From Heterostelium multicystogenum (Eukaryota > Evosea > Eumycetozoa > Acytosteliales > Acytosteliaceae), in assembly GCA_003667245.1 (NCBI GenBank), contig RCNN01000521.1, positions 1 through 49,658 of the forward strand: 49,658 bases of DNA, read 5' to 3'. A program made the position numbers and the translations under genes. Of the stretch, positions 36,691 to 44,792 are shown piece after piece (within the stretch, counting starts at the first letter, position 1; the number at the start of each line of letters is the position of its first letter). The notes under the pieces are model-generated. The model searched no databases, was not told where the DNA came from, and saw nothing but the letters and a program-made list of their open reading frames with translations.

Positions 36691-37702
36691 GATTCTTGAG
36701 GTATGCCTCCCAAAGGGTCAGATGTTTGGGATTTATTCTGATGCCATTGATCTCAAAAGACTGAAGCGTGGCTTCGCCGACGTAGTTGGAGTCTTTGAAT
36801 GCGTTAATGATGAAACTCCTACCAGGGATGGTAAGAGCTGCTGCAAAAGAGTCTATTAGCTTGTTATCTGGTACATTGGTCCTGAAGTATTCGGTGACCA
36901 ACTCCATCAAGTCACGGTAGTTGCTGAAATCGCTATTGAGTTTGAAACTCCTGATTTGGTTGTCCAGATACGATAGCATAATGGGTCTACTATGGAACTT
37001 CTCTATAATCCATTCCAGGAATGCATCCCAGGATCGGGTACAACCTTGACGACTGGTGTCATCTAACATGCTGAAGCTGGCTTGTACAGAGCTGTTATGT
37101 TGGACGATGTTCTGTATCACAGTTCTGACTCTCTCAGTTGAGTGAGGACCATCTAGCTTCGCGATAAATGTCATGTAGGACTTGAAGGATGCTACAGATT
37201 TCTTGTTGATGTCACTGAGACACTTTCTAAAAGACTTAACATCGGAATCTGAGACTTTGGTTGCTTTATCGTCCTGTAAGGCCGACATCGACAGCGTGTC
37301 GTTCATCCTCTGGTTAAATGCTGACTGAGTGAACGAGTCATCTTGACGGTTGTCGGTACGCGTGTTTTCTTGGACGGTGGTTGCTATCTTTTGAGTATCA
37401 TTGGCTTCCTTGTGACTACGCTTGAGGACCTCAATAAGATCGAGCTGAGTTTTTACAAGTAGGTCTTTTACCTCTAAGTCCTTCTTGATCTGACCTGCTT
37501 CTTTAGTGAGCTCCTCGTACTTTGTGTTTGACATAGAGATGACTGATCTCATATATGCTAATAATGATTCTACGGCATCTTTGGAGTAATGAGTATGCTG
37601 AAGAGCGACTGTGCCATTATGTAAACTTTTACACTCGCTCATAGTGAATCGCTTTTCATGTACTAAAATCTCAACCTGCTTTGAATCGTCTTGATCTGCC
37701 AT
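36446..37702 (-). CDS. gag: Gag-like structural protein
   Basis: 418 uninterrupted codons from ATG 37702. The first 140 residues include a coiled-coil-like stretch (KYEELTKEAGQIKKDLEVKD). The middle (about 170-340) matches a Ty3/gypsy capsid in layout, with WDAFLEWIIEKFHSRP, SYLDNQIRSFKLNSDFSNYR and FRTNVPDNKLIDSFAAAL. The tail after residue 350 is Lys/Glu rich (GRKEEGKKDEEKKAEGEKK) and ends GEKPHSG. No CCHC zinc knuckle is present, so RNA binding probably relies on the basic tail or on the basic N-terminus of Pol. The leader upstream has no other ORF. The last 245 nt are read in two frames, gag and pol. Confidence 0.85.
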   Translation of the reverse strand: MADQDDSKQVEILVHEKRFTMSECKSLHNGTVALQHTHYSKDAVESLLAYMRSVISMSNTKYEELTKEAGQIKKDLEVKDLLVKTQLDLIEVLKRSHKEANDTQKIATTVQENTRTDNRQDDSFTQSAFNQRMNDTLSMSALQDDKATKVSDSDVKSFRKCLSDINKKSVASFKSYMTFIAKLDGPHSTERVRTVIQNIVQHNSSVQASFSMLDDTSRQGCTRSWDAFLEWIIEKFHSRPIMLSYLDNQIRSFKLNSDFSNYRDLMELVTEYFRTNVPDNKLIDSFAAALTIPGRSFIINAFKDSNYVGEATLQSFEINGIRINPKHLTLWEAYLKNRAEAYVGTFEADKHKQEQKRTGTHKKKESTFFREGRKEEGKKDEEKKAEGEKKADTSSTERSAGSKGKHYHPKKGEKPHSG

Positions 37703-37818
37703 TGTTAACTAATAGATATTAAGTGTGATAAAATGTAATTTGTATATGGTATATGAATGATAATTGTAGTTTATAGATAAGTATGTAATTATGATAATAT
37801 ATAGATATATAGTTGTTT

Positions 37819-37840
37819 ACCTCCCCGGGGAGTTTGAGGT
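37819..37840. other. GC-rich palindrome in the retrotransposon leader
   Basis: A perfect 12-bp palindrome CTCCCCGGGGAG at 37821-37832, with a second overlapping inverted pair ACCTC (37819-37823) and GAGGT (37836-37840). It lies between the 5' LTR and gag in otherwise AT-only sequence. It could be an RNA dimerisation or packaging element; that is inference. Confidence 0.6.
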
Positions 37841-37871
37841 AATAATATATATAAAAAAAGACTTAAAAAAG

Positions 37872-38167
37872 TTTAATAAATATGGTTGATCAGACCAATG
37901 TTTATTAAAGGTTATTCAACTCAACTAACTGAATCAAGTTCTAAATCAAGATAATAGATACACCTTAATATTAGTTGATTGTAAATAGTGTATAAGTTAA
38001 TCTTTATTTAAAACATACCTAAATCAAGATAATAGATACACCTTAATATTAGTTGATTGTAAATAGTGTATAAGTTAATCTGATTTAGGTTTTCTGATTA
38101 TTCGTTTTTGTAGATCGAAAATTATTTGAATTTTTATAAATTATTAAAATATTGCATTGTTGTTACA
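37872..38167 (-). repeat. 5' LTR of the retrotransposon
   Basis: Promoter-bearing LTR, 296 bp, next to the tRNA-Thr gene. The internal 63-bp duplication is at 37941-38003 and 38019-38081. The last nine or so bases of the LTR in element orientation (ATTTATTAAA) run into CTTTTTTAAGTC rather than a TGG-type primer site. Confidence 0.95.
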
Positions 38168-38191
38168 CTTTAAACTAGTTTCTTAGGAAAA

Positions 38192-38205
38192 TACCGCATC
38201 CGGTA
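38192..38205 (-). terminator. Hairpin plus T run downstream of tRNA-Thr
   Basis: TACCG and CGGTA form a 5-bp stem with a 4-base loop, followed in the tRNA direction by TTTT. It begins 14 bases after the tRNA 3' end. The T run is a plausible RNA polymerase III stop; the stem is an added feature that may be chance. Confidence 0.4.
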
Positions 38206-38218
38206 AGTTTAATATGAA

Positions 38219-38302
38219 GGCTCCAACGAGATTCGAACTCGTGACCCCTTCCTAACTCTTCCTTTACTAGGGAAGTACAATAACCAACTATGCTATGGAG
38301 CC
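38219..38302 (-). tRNA. tRNA-Thr (anticodon AGT) with an 11-nt intron
   Basis: The acceptor arms GGCTCCA and TGGAGCC pair over 7 bp. The T arm is ACGAG-TTCGAAT-CTCGT and the D arm starts GCA after TA. The anticodon stem CTTCC leads into the loop CTAGTA, with anticodon AGT (threonine). The matching 3' stem GGAAG that abuts the variable loop GGGTC lies 11-12 nt further on, so an 11-nt intron sits one base 3' of the anticodon, the usual place. The mature length is 73 nt without CCA. The intron itself contains another GGAAG. The gene is 52 bp from the retrotransposon. Confidence 0.9.
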
Positions 38303-38589
38303 TGTGATGATTTTTTGTAAAATTTCCAAATTTTTATAAATAAAAAACCATGTTCTATAAAAATAATCAAATAACATAAAAGTGATTTTAAACTAAGAGA
38401 GGAATGGTGAGATATAAGTATGGATTTTAGAGCATCATACTTTGTAGGTCGAAGTTCCATAACAAATTCATTTATGGGTATCCTGAACCTTGGTTAAAAT
38501 CAAATAAATTTGAATTCTTTATACATTGATAAGAAATAATGAAAAGAGAGTATTAAATTATTTACAACGATATTTATTGGTATAACAGT

Positions 38590-39084
38590 TTAATGGCAAT
38601 GGTGTTTGAATGGTTTTAACGAGTAGAATGCAACCAATGCAACAGTAGAAACAACAGCACGTCCTAGATGTCCATACTTCCATTTGTATAAGAGTGATTC
38701 AACTTGTTCGGAATCTGCTTCCTCTCCTTTTTCAGAGTTCTCGTTCAACTTGAATAGTTTTTCATTAACCTGTGGACCTAACCATGTCACAGTGAATATT
38801 GCTGGGAGCGAGGACAAGGTGGTTACTGCCAACCATTTCTTATCTTTGGTCTTATAGGCAAGGTAGATACTTGACACAGCACCTACCACAGTTAATACCT
38901 TTTGTGGTGGAGCGAATCGTTGATACATCTCAGTGAATGACTTTAGTGCCTTTGAGGTTGAATCTTTTGCACTTTCCAAAATCTTTGGAAGATCAACAAA
39001 GTGAGCTTTCCATGCAAGAGTTGCAAATGAACCAATAGCTCCGACTGTTAAAACCTTGGCAATAATAATAGTATCTACTTTCAT
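38590..39084 (-). CDS. Small multi-pass membrane protein (DUF1772-like)
   Basis: 164 uninterrupted residues from MKVDTIIIAKVLTVGAIGSF. Four hydrophobic segments are visible: residues about 6-25, 65-80 (VLTVVGAVSSIYLAY), 86-105 (LAVTTLSSLPAIFTVTWLG) and 143-157 (AVVSTVALVAFYSL). A charged stretch, ENSEKGEEADSEQVES, precedes the last helix, and KWKYGHLGRA sits just before it. This four-helix plan with a 'W-x-x-x-x-x-x-R' before the last helix resembles the DUF1772 (anthrone oxygenase-like) family. Function unknown. It is transcribed away from the Exo84 gene across a 400-bp shared promoter region. Confidence 0.75.
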   Translation of the reverse strand: MKVDTIIIAKVLTVGAIGSFATLAWKAHFVDLPKILESAKDSTSKALKSFTEMYQRFAPPQKVLTVVGAVSSIYLAYKTKDKKWLAVTTLSSLPAIFTVTWLGPQVNEKLFKLNENSEKGEEADSEQVESLLYKWKYGHLGRAVVSTVALVAFYSLKPFKHHCH

Positions 39085-39484
39085 TGTTTTAAATTTTAAT
39101 TTATATTATCCTTTAATTGATTGATTGATTTATAGTTTATTTGTTGGTTTAGGTATTATTGTTAATCTTCAGTTTTTAATTTTACTTTAGATTTAATTGT
39201 TAACTTAATAAAGATGAAAGCCAGCAGTAATCAATATTTATAGCAATCTATTTTAGTTTTTTGAAAAGGGGATGATCAATGTGATGAGCTAATTAATGAT
39301 CAGTTCAATTAACACCTCATCTTTACAGTGTTAGATTAGTGGAAACAATTATATTAAATTTCCAATTTTTCTGTTTTTACAAAGATTTTTGTGAGCCACA
39401 TAATCATCAGCTGATGGTTAGCAAAATTCTGATCAGATTAATTAATAATTAAACTTGACGATAAACTCTATCTAGTATCGTGAT
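39085..39484. promoter_or_regulatory. Divergent promoter region
   Basis: 400 bp between the minus-strand membrane protein and the plus-strand gene at 39485. It contains TGATTGATTGATT near 39118, GATCA sites around 39265-39303, and a perfect 12-bp palindrome CATCAGCTGATG at 39405-39416 that includes an E-box-like CAGCTG. No experimental basis for regulation. Confidence 0.4.
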
Positions 39485-39928
39485 ATGAAGAAAGGAGGTG
39501 TATATGATCTGGAGTTCGATAATAAGCTGTCGACTGCAAGCAGCAACGTCGTCTATCAGAATATAGAGTGTGTCGACATCAGACCAAATGGCATCTATGT
39601 GCTCAAGTTTATGTATAGAGAGTGGATTGGACCATTGACTCAGTTGGTCAACCCAAAGTCATCCATCAAGATTTCAATCGATCTCAAAGAAGGTCTGGTC
39701 ACATGCCTTCACACTGACAAGAAGAAGACTGTCTACCGATGGGATATCAATCAGGGAACTGAGCTTGCCAAGGTCGGAGGAGCGGCTGGTTCAAAGGAAG
39801 AGAACAACATATCATATACAACCTTTTCAAACAGTCAATTCTCCGTTGAAAAATGTAACTACAATACCTACAGACAGATGGCGATCAGAGCAACTCAAAC
39901 TAACATTCTAATCTATAGATACAAATGA
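39485..39928 (+). CDS. 147-residue ORF, possibly the N-terminal part of Exo84
   Basis: An uninterrupted frame beginning [15 protein letters not shown] and ending TNILIYRYK. It is beta-rich in character ([47 protein letters not shown]). I do not recognise the family. Two bases before the stop, the next coding frame ([11 protein letters not shown]..., the start of the Exo84 similarity) is open and has no ATG of its own. Loss of one A from the AAA at 39923-39925 would join both into one protein. Either this is a dictyostelid N-terminal extension of Exo84 or a separate short gene overlapping it. Confidence 0.55.
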   Translation: MKKGGVYDLEFDNKLSTASSNVVYQNIECVDIRPNGIYVLKFMYREWIGPLTQLVNPKSSIKISIDLKEGLVTCLHTDKKKTVYRWDINQGTELAKVGGAAGSKEENNISYTTFSNSQFSVEKCNYNTYRQMAIRATQTNILIYRYK

Positions 39929-42294
39929 TCTATTCCAACATAAGAGTGAAGCACAATCGACACAGCATCTTTCTTTTTTAAATGAAAGAAAGCTAGGTTG
40001 TATTGATTTCCTCAAGAAAGATGTATATAAGAATCATACTATTTTCATTGGTGCATCCAAAGAGATTGCAAGTAGGTAGTCACCATCACCTCTTTATACT
40101 ACAATCACATCATTTACATTACTCTTTCTAGATTCTGAGGTGGATATGTTGGATTTTAGAAATTTAATTACAGACTATGGAAATCATATTACTGCGATAC
40201 AGAATTTATCTATCAATTGGGATCATTGTAAGTAACCGACTATCCATCCTAGCCACCTGAAGGACTGTTACTTAACCACTCATTTACAGATAAGATTAAG
40301 AATCAATCAAAGAATGAATACGAAACACTATCCAAATCAACTGAACCAATTCAATGGCTAACAACTGTTCCACATGAGCTTGAGGTTGCAGTGGAACAAA
40401 GAGAGTTTGAAAATGCTGTGACAATTGTAGAGAAGAGTGAGTTGAACTCAAATTATCATCCATCAATTATAGTCATATATATATTAACAATCAAAGCAAA
40501 CTAGTTAATGAGATATATCAGAACAATCAAAAAGTAGAGATAGTAATGCAAACTCACCCGTTGAAAGAGAGCATTGATATAAGAATAAAGTCATTGACAG
40601 AGTCGTTGATTGAGACCTTGAGATCACCCATATTGAAACCAACTCAGATCAAAGAAACCATCTCTTGGTTGGTTAGATTAGGACAAACGGATCAAGCCAA
40701 GACAATATTCTTGGATAGCAGATCCAATACTATACAGGCAGCAATCAAAAAGCTCGTGAAGAGAGGAGATCTTGTTCGAAATATTAGCGAGATTACAAAG
40801 ATCACATTTAGTCAAATCGATACCACCTGTCAAGACTACTGCAACTCATTCTCCGAGGCACATATGACAAGTGGACTCATTGAGTGGATAATCCACCAAC
40901 TCGAAATCATATGCGATACCATCAACCGACAGGTATTCATTATCGATAACTTTCAAACAATATCTCACATTCTAAGAATTGTCGAATCCCATTGCGAAAT
41001 GGTAAATATCAACACCTGTTATCGTTATAGTATTGATGGATGGTACTAATATTTCTGACTTATAGATGGATCAAAGTGGATTATCATTAATATCATACTG
41101 GAGTCTATTGTTAAAAGCCACATTTAGAGAAGCTAATATCCAACTATGAATCAAAGATCAGAGACCTTTTGCAACAACACTTGAACGACGACAAATGGAT
41201 CGGTAATACTCAGTGGGAATATGAAATTTCAGTTCAAACTCCAAAATCAAATCCATCATCTCCCGTACAATCCACTAAGAATTCATTCTTAGATCAACAT
41301 GCTCGCCATCAACATCAAAATCAAAACGGTAAATACCAGTATAACTCATCTATCTAAGGGTATTTATATTTACATGTTATTTGTTTTCAAACTTTACAGA
41401 TGAGGTAAAGCTAAAGTTAACCGAGAGTACTATATTTTTAAAATACAATCATTCAAAGATTTGCCAATGATATCTGTCAAGTAACGACAGTGGAAGTATG
41501 TATACCTCTTATATTTGTTTAGAATGAACAATTGTTTATATTTAACTTTTAATGCAGTTAATACCTGTAGTATCTAGTTCATTGCAAAAAATATTTAAAG
41601 CATTTATGTCTCATCTTTTGACAGCAATGCAGACAGACCTGAACGATAGCCAATCACATGCTATTATATCAGATGCCGTTTTCATCACTGAGGACCTTTT
41701 GTTTAGAATATCAAATAGAATCGAAGATGCTCTCGATAGACCGATCAATAACTTGGAAATGTTAAAGGATAATCTTGACTCTCTGTTTAGAAGGATCAGA
41801 GATGAATATGCTGCGAAAAAGGCAGTTGAAATTGTGACAAACGTTATGGTTTGGGATGAAGGTGTCTATTCGATTGAAGAAGAGATCGAACCATTCCCAA
41901 AGAAGTTTATTAAGCTCTCTGAATATCTGGAGACACTTTCTACCTCTATTCAAAACAATGTGAATGTAGAGAGTGTCATTCCAATCACATCAAGAATTCT
42001 CTCAGAGATTGTCGTTGTCATCAATCAGAAACTCCAAGCGATCGGTCAGTCCATGACCTATGGATATGGTGGACTACAACACTTTGTATTGGAAATGAAA
42101 TTCTTGAATACCATTCTTGGAAAATATGAGGTAGAACAAAATAACCTACGATATTATTTCATCCATGATCGAAAATGCAAAAGACCGCATTTGCCGAAGC
42201 CAACAGCTATAATCCAGAGACCGTACTCAAACCAAAAGAATGGTTTGATGATGTAATTGTAAATTTAGTATACCAAAAAGCAGTATATAAATAA
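39929..42294 (+). CDS. exoc8: Exocyst complex subunit Exo84 (EXOC8)
   Basis: Subunit of the exocyst, which tethers secretory vesicles to the plasma membrane. The N-terminal helix reads [20 protein letters not shown] and IFIGASKEI, as in the Vps51/Exo84 homology region. Then come introns (about 40073-40130 and 40230-40290), [19 protein letters not shown] and [20 protein letters not shown], the hallmark entry to the Exo84 C-terminal helical bundle. It continues with [36 protein letters not shown] and [20 protein letters not shown]. The later half (41550-42260) is a clean helical frame beginning [16 protein letters not shown]. The end is read from another frame, [18 protein letters not shown], with stop at 42294. 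Introns also occur near 40440-40510, 41000-41065, 41325-41400 and 41497-41555. No PH domain is evident, unlike the animal protein. Confidence 0.85.
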
Positions 42295-42339
42295 TCAAAT
42301 AATAAACAGAATTTATAAGTGTAACAATATATATGTATT

Positions 42340-42551
42340 CGTTTCGTTGGTTACAACGCCGAGACCAAGAAGTTGAACGCCGAAGTCTTGAAGAAGTACA
42401 TCTTCGGTGGTCACGTTGCTGAACACATGAAGCTCCTCCAAACTGAAGATGAGGAAGAATACAAGAGACACTACTCCCAATTCATCAAGGCCAACATTGG
42501 TCCAAAGGATTTGGAAGCCATGTACACCAAGGCTCACGCTGCCATCAGAAG
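42340..42551 (+). pseudogene. rpl5: Orphan fragment of ribosomal protein L5 (uL18)
   Basis: About 70 codons that match the C-terminal part of eukaryotic RPL5: RFVGYNAETKKLNAEVLKKY, IFGGHVAEHM, then EYKRHYSQFIKANIGPKDLE and AMYTKAHAAIR. Codon use (AAG, ATC, GCC, GGT, CAC) is that of a highly expressed gene and unlike its neighbours. The roughly 200 residues that should precede it are absent: 46 bp upstream is the Exo84 stop. No splice acceptor is seen before CGTTTC. At the 3' side an AG|GTTTG could be a donor, but no exon with the Lys-rich RPL5 end follows in the next 220 bp. So this is a truncated duplicate or a misassembled piece, not a working gene. Confidence 0.8.
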
Positions 42552-42776
42552 GTTTGATCTTTTTTATTGTATTTTTAGATATATCAATGATTCAATTCCT
42601 AATTAGGTGCTATTGATTTATGATAGTGCCAACACTTTTTTTTAAATGTTTGCAAAGATTGGTACTTAAATATTTAAGTTTCAGAAATGGTGTAAGCACT
42701 CACTTTAAAAACTTTTCATCAAACATTGATCATTTTTTATTAGTCCTTATTGAATTCCTATCCATATATAATTCAA

Positions 42777-43138
42777 ATGGAAAAGTCTATGTTAAATGAA
42801 TTAGCTCAAAAGAGAGGTTGGGCTATGCCTAAATACGAGACCATTGCAAATGGTGCCACTTTCGGTGTATGGTAGTTGTTTCTATACAATGACTCCATTT
42901 TACTAACACTACTGTGAATACAATCAGTGTAAATTGATTTTTAGGAGAACTAAGTTTTAAATCAAAATCAAAGAGACATCCCAACATAAAAGCAGCAGAA
43001 GTAGAAGTTGCTCGCATTGCAGTTGATAAATTAAGAGATGTTAAAAGAATAGAGGAATATATACCAGTTGAAGAAACGAGTGATGAAGAAGCAGAGAATG
43101 CGGAGGATGCTGAAGATAATGAGATAGACATTCTTTAG
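42777..43138 (+). CDS. Single double-stranded-RNA-binding-domain protein (93 aa)
   Basis: Two exons joined over an 80-nt intron (42865-42944) give an unbroken 93-codon product. It starts MEKSMLNELAQKRGWAMPKY, continues ETIANGATFGELSFKSKSK, then RHPNIKAAEVEVARIAVDKL and ends with an acidic tail (EETSDEEAENAEDAEDNEID). The LNELAQK-x-PKYE opening, the central beta strand and the final A-x-x-x-A helix are those of a dsRBD (dsRBM). The usual KKxAK of the second helix is replaced by NIKAAEVEVA, so RNA binding may be weak. With nothing but one dsRBD and an acid tail, it may act as a cofactor. Partner unknown. Confidence 0.75.
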
Positions 43139-43212
43139 ATAATAATATTACTATTGTACAATTTTACTGCAGCAGCAACATCTTGTATCTAATAAATAAT
43201 GTATTTATCTAC

Positions 43213-44528
43213 CTAATATATAATATTTTGATTATGTTTATAAAAACTTTGTTCCATTATATATCCTTTTGACTGTATGAAATTACAAAACAACCAAACA
43301 GTTATATCGTCTTGTTTGCCGCCACGATGTTGATTTCTTTGTCCGTGAGGCGTGTTTCGAGTTGGGATCAACTGATTTACTCCTAGCTATGTCCATCAAA
43401 TGCTTAAAAAATGTTTCGACAGACTCTACTTTCTTGATACCTTCCAGTACTTCTTCGTCAAATACATTATCAAAGAATCCATCTGTTCCAATAACTACTA
43501 TATCATTTTCCCTGTACATTATGCTCATTATAATCTCCTGAGGATGGCCTATCGGTGGAACCTTGTCCTAGTTGATATGGGTGATTGGGTTCTTTTAAAT
43601 GTATCGAAATTAGCGATCACCTCATGATTCATGCAAGATGCACGTGAGTTGTTTTTACATACTATGCGTTTGTTCTTTTGAGCGGAATATAATCTGATCC
43701 TTTCGAATGATCAGAAAAAGAAGAATCGCCTACCAAAGCCATGATACATCTTTGTTCCAATTAATTTTAATATACAAACAGTGGAGCTTCCCTGTATACT
43801 CTGTGTCTGATTATAAGATTGCTCTATCAAATCGTATGGTTTCATATAATTTATGCTGTTGGACAAGTTATTTGCATGTTTCATCAGTGATCTGCTATAT
43901 TCGCCGGGATCAACACCGACTGATCTCCACGATCCAACACCTATTTATAATCGAAATAACAATAAATAACAAGATCTTGTTATCTTTAAGTCAAATTGAT
44001 TCTAACATACCATCTGCAACACCAACAGTTGTGAAATCTTGTGATAAGAAATGTGAATCCTCACAAGTCGTAGGTACCTTTACCAATAGAATTAATGATA
44101 CCTTTAAAATAGAATTTCTTGTATTGTTTTTAACGGATGCTACAAACTGTTTATTTTCATCGCTGTGATCAATCTCTAATGTATGTCATTGTTGATATTG
44201 TAAGATGATAATGAAAGCTAGTTAGTTAGTTGGGACGAATGTACAAATCATAAAAAGCACTGCTATTACCTAAATAAATTTGATTTCCTTTGTTCAGTAG
44301 CTTCAATTTAACAGATGGTTTGCCATTCAAATGTAGATGTATAATAGACCTCTTGATTCTCGGTTATATTTACTATACTATATTCAGGTTGTTTGTTGTT
44401 TTTGAAAGTTGCTCGAAAGTGTCGAAATATGATTTGACTAAACCAGTTGCATTCGTATTGATAGATCCACCTATTCCTACACTACCAATCCCGTTGAAAG
44501 AAGGAGGAGAAGTAAAAGGTCCACTCAT
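43213..44528 (-). CDS. PPTC7-like PP2C (PPM) phosphatase, frame-broken
   Basis: Metal-dependent Ser/Thr phosphatase of the PTC7/PPTC7 group; family members act in mitochondria on coenzyme Q and import proteins. Minus strand, ATG at 44528 with a Gly/Ser-rich start (MSGPFTSPPSFNGIGSVGIG). Matches in order: CEDSHFLSQDFTTVGVADG, joined across the intron 43941-44010 to VGSWRSVGVDPGEYSRSLMK; then HANNLSNSINYMKPYDLIEQ, GSSTVCILKL, VGDSSFF; then ENDIVVIGTDGFFDNVFDEE (43450-43510) and GGKQDDITVW near 43310. VADG and GTDGFFDN carry metal-binding Asp residues. Frame changes occur near 43320, 43540-43710 and 44100. Depending on the last frame the stop is at 43213 or 43283. No obvious targeting peptide is visible. 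Confidence 0.88.
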
Positions 44529-44792
44529 TCTTAACAATGTAACTCAATTTTCTCTTCATTACATTAAATAAATTAAAAACCTTTAAAAAACAAATTATAG
44601 TAAAAATTTTTGGTTAATGAGAATAATGATAAAATTCAGACAAAATTTCTACCTTTGAACTAAAGGGTATTCTTCATCTTTGGAATTTCAAAGACTGTCC
44701 TTTGATCAAGTAAATATTATTTTACATTATCGATTCAATTAGATGTGATGTGTGAGGTAGTAGAATAATCTTCTAAGCCCAAGATAAGAAAT

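Larger units (their letters stand above)
32411..38167 (-). mobile_element. Complete Ty3/gypsy LTR retrotransposon, Skipper-like chromovirus (5757 bp)
   Basis: A full-length element transcribed on the minus strand: 5' LTR 37872-38167, gag 37702-36446, pol 36690-32797, polypurine tract about 32709-32719 and 3' LTR 32411-32706. The two 296-bp LTRs look identical base for base, and both ORFs are open, so the insertion is recent. CTTT flanks both sides (32407-32410 and 38168-38171), a likely 4-bp target-site duplication. Domain order PR-RT-RNase H-IN-chromodomain-like tail puts it with Ty3/gypsy chromoviruses, to which dictyostelid Skipper elements belong. The 5' LTR starts 52 bp downstream of a tRNA-Thr gene and points away from it in the same direction of transcription. 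Several dictyostelid retroelements are known to target tRNA gene flanks; Skipper-2 membership is an inference from the position and the degraded chromodomain. Confidence 0.95.

Noticed and set aside
36489..36699. Plus-strand ORFs over the gag/pol overlap
   Set aside because: Reverse complement of the Lys/Glu/Arg-rich Gag and Pol segments.
43707..44168. 153-residue plus-strand ORF
   Set aside because: Antisense to the PPTC7-like phosphatase, whose motifs are on the minus strand.
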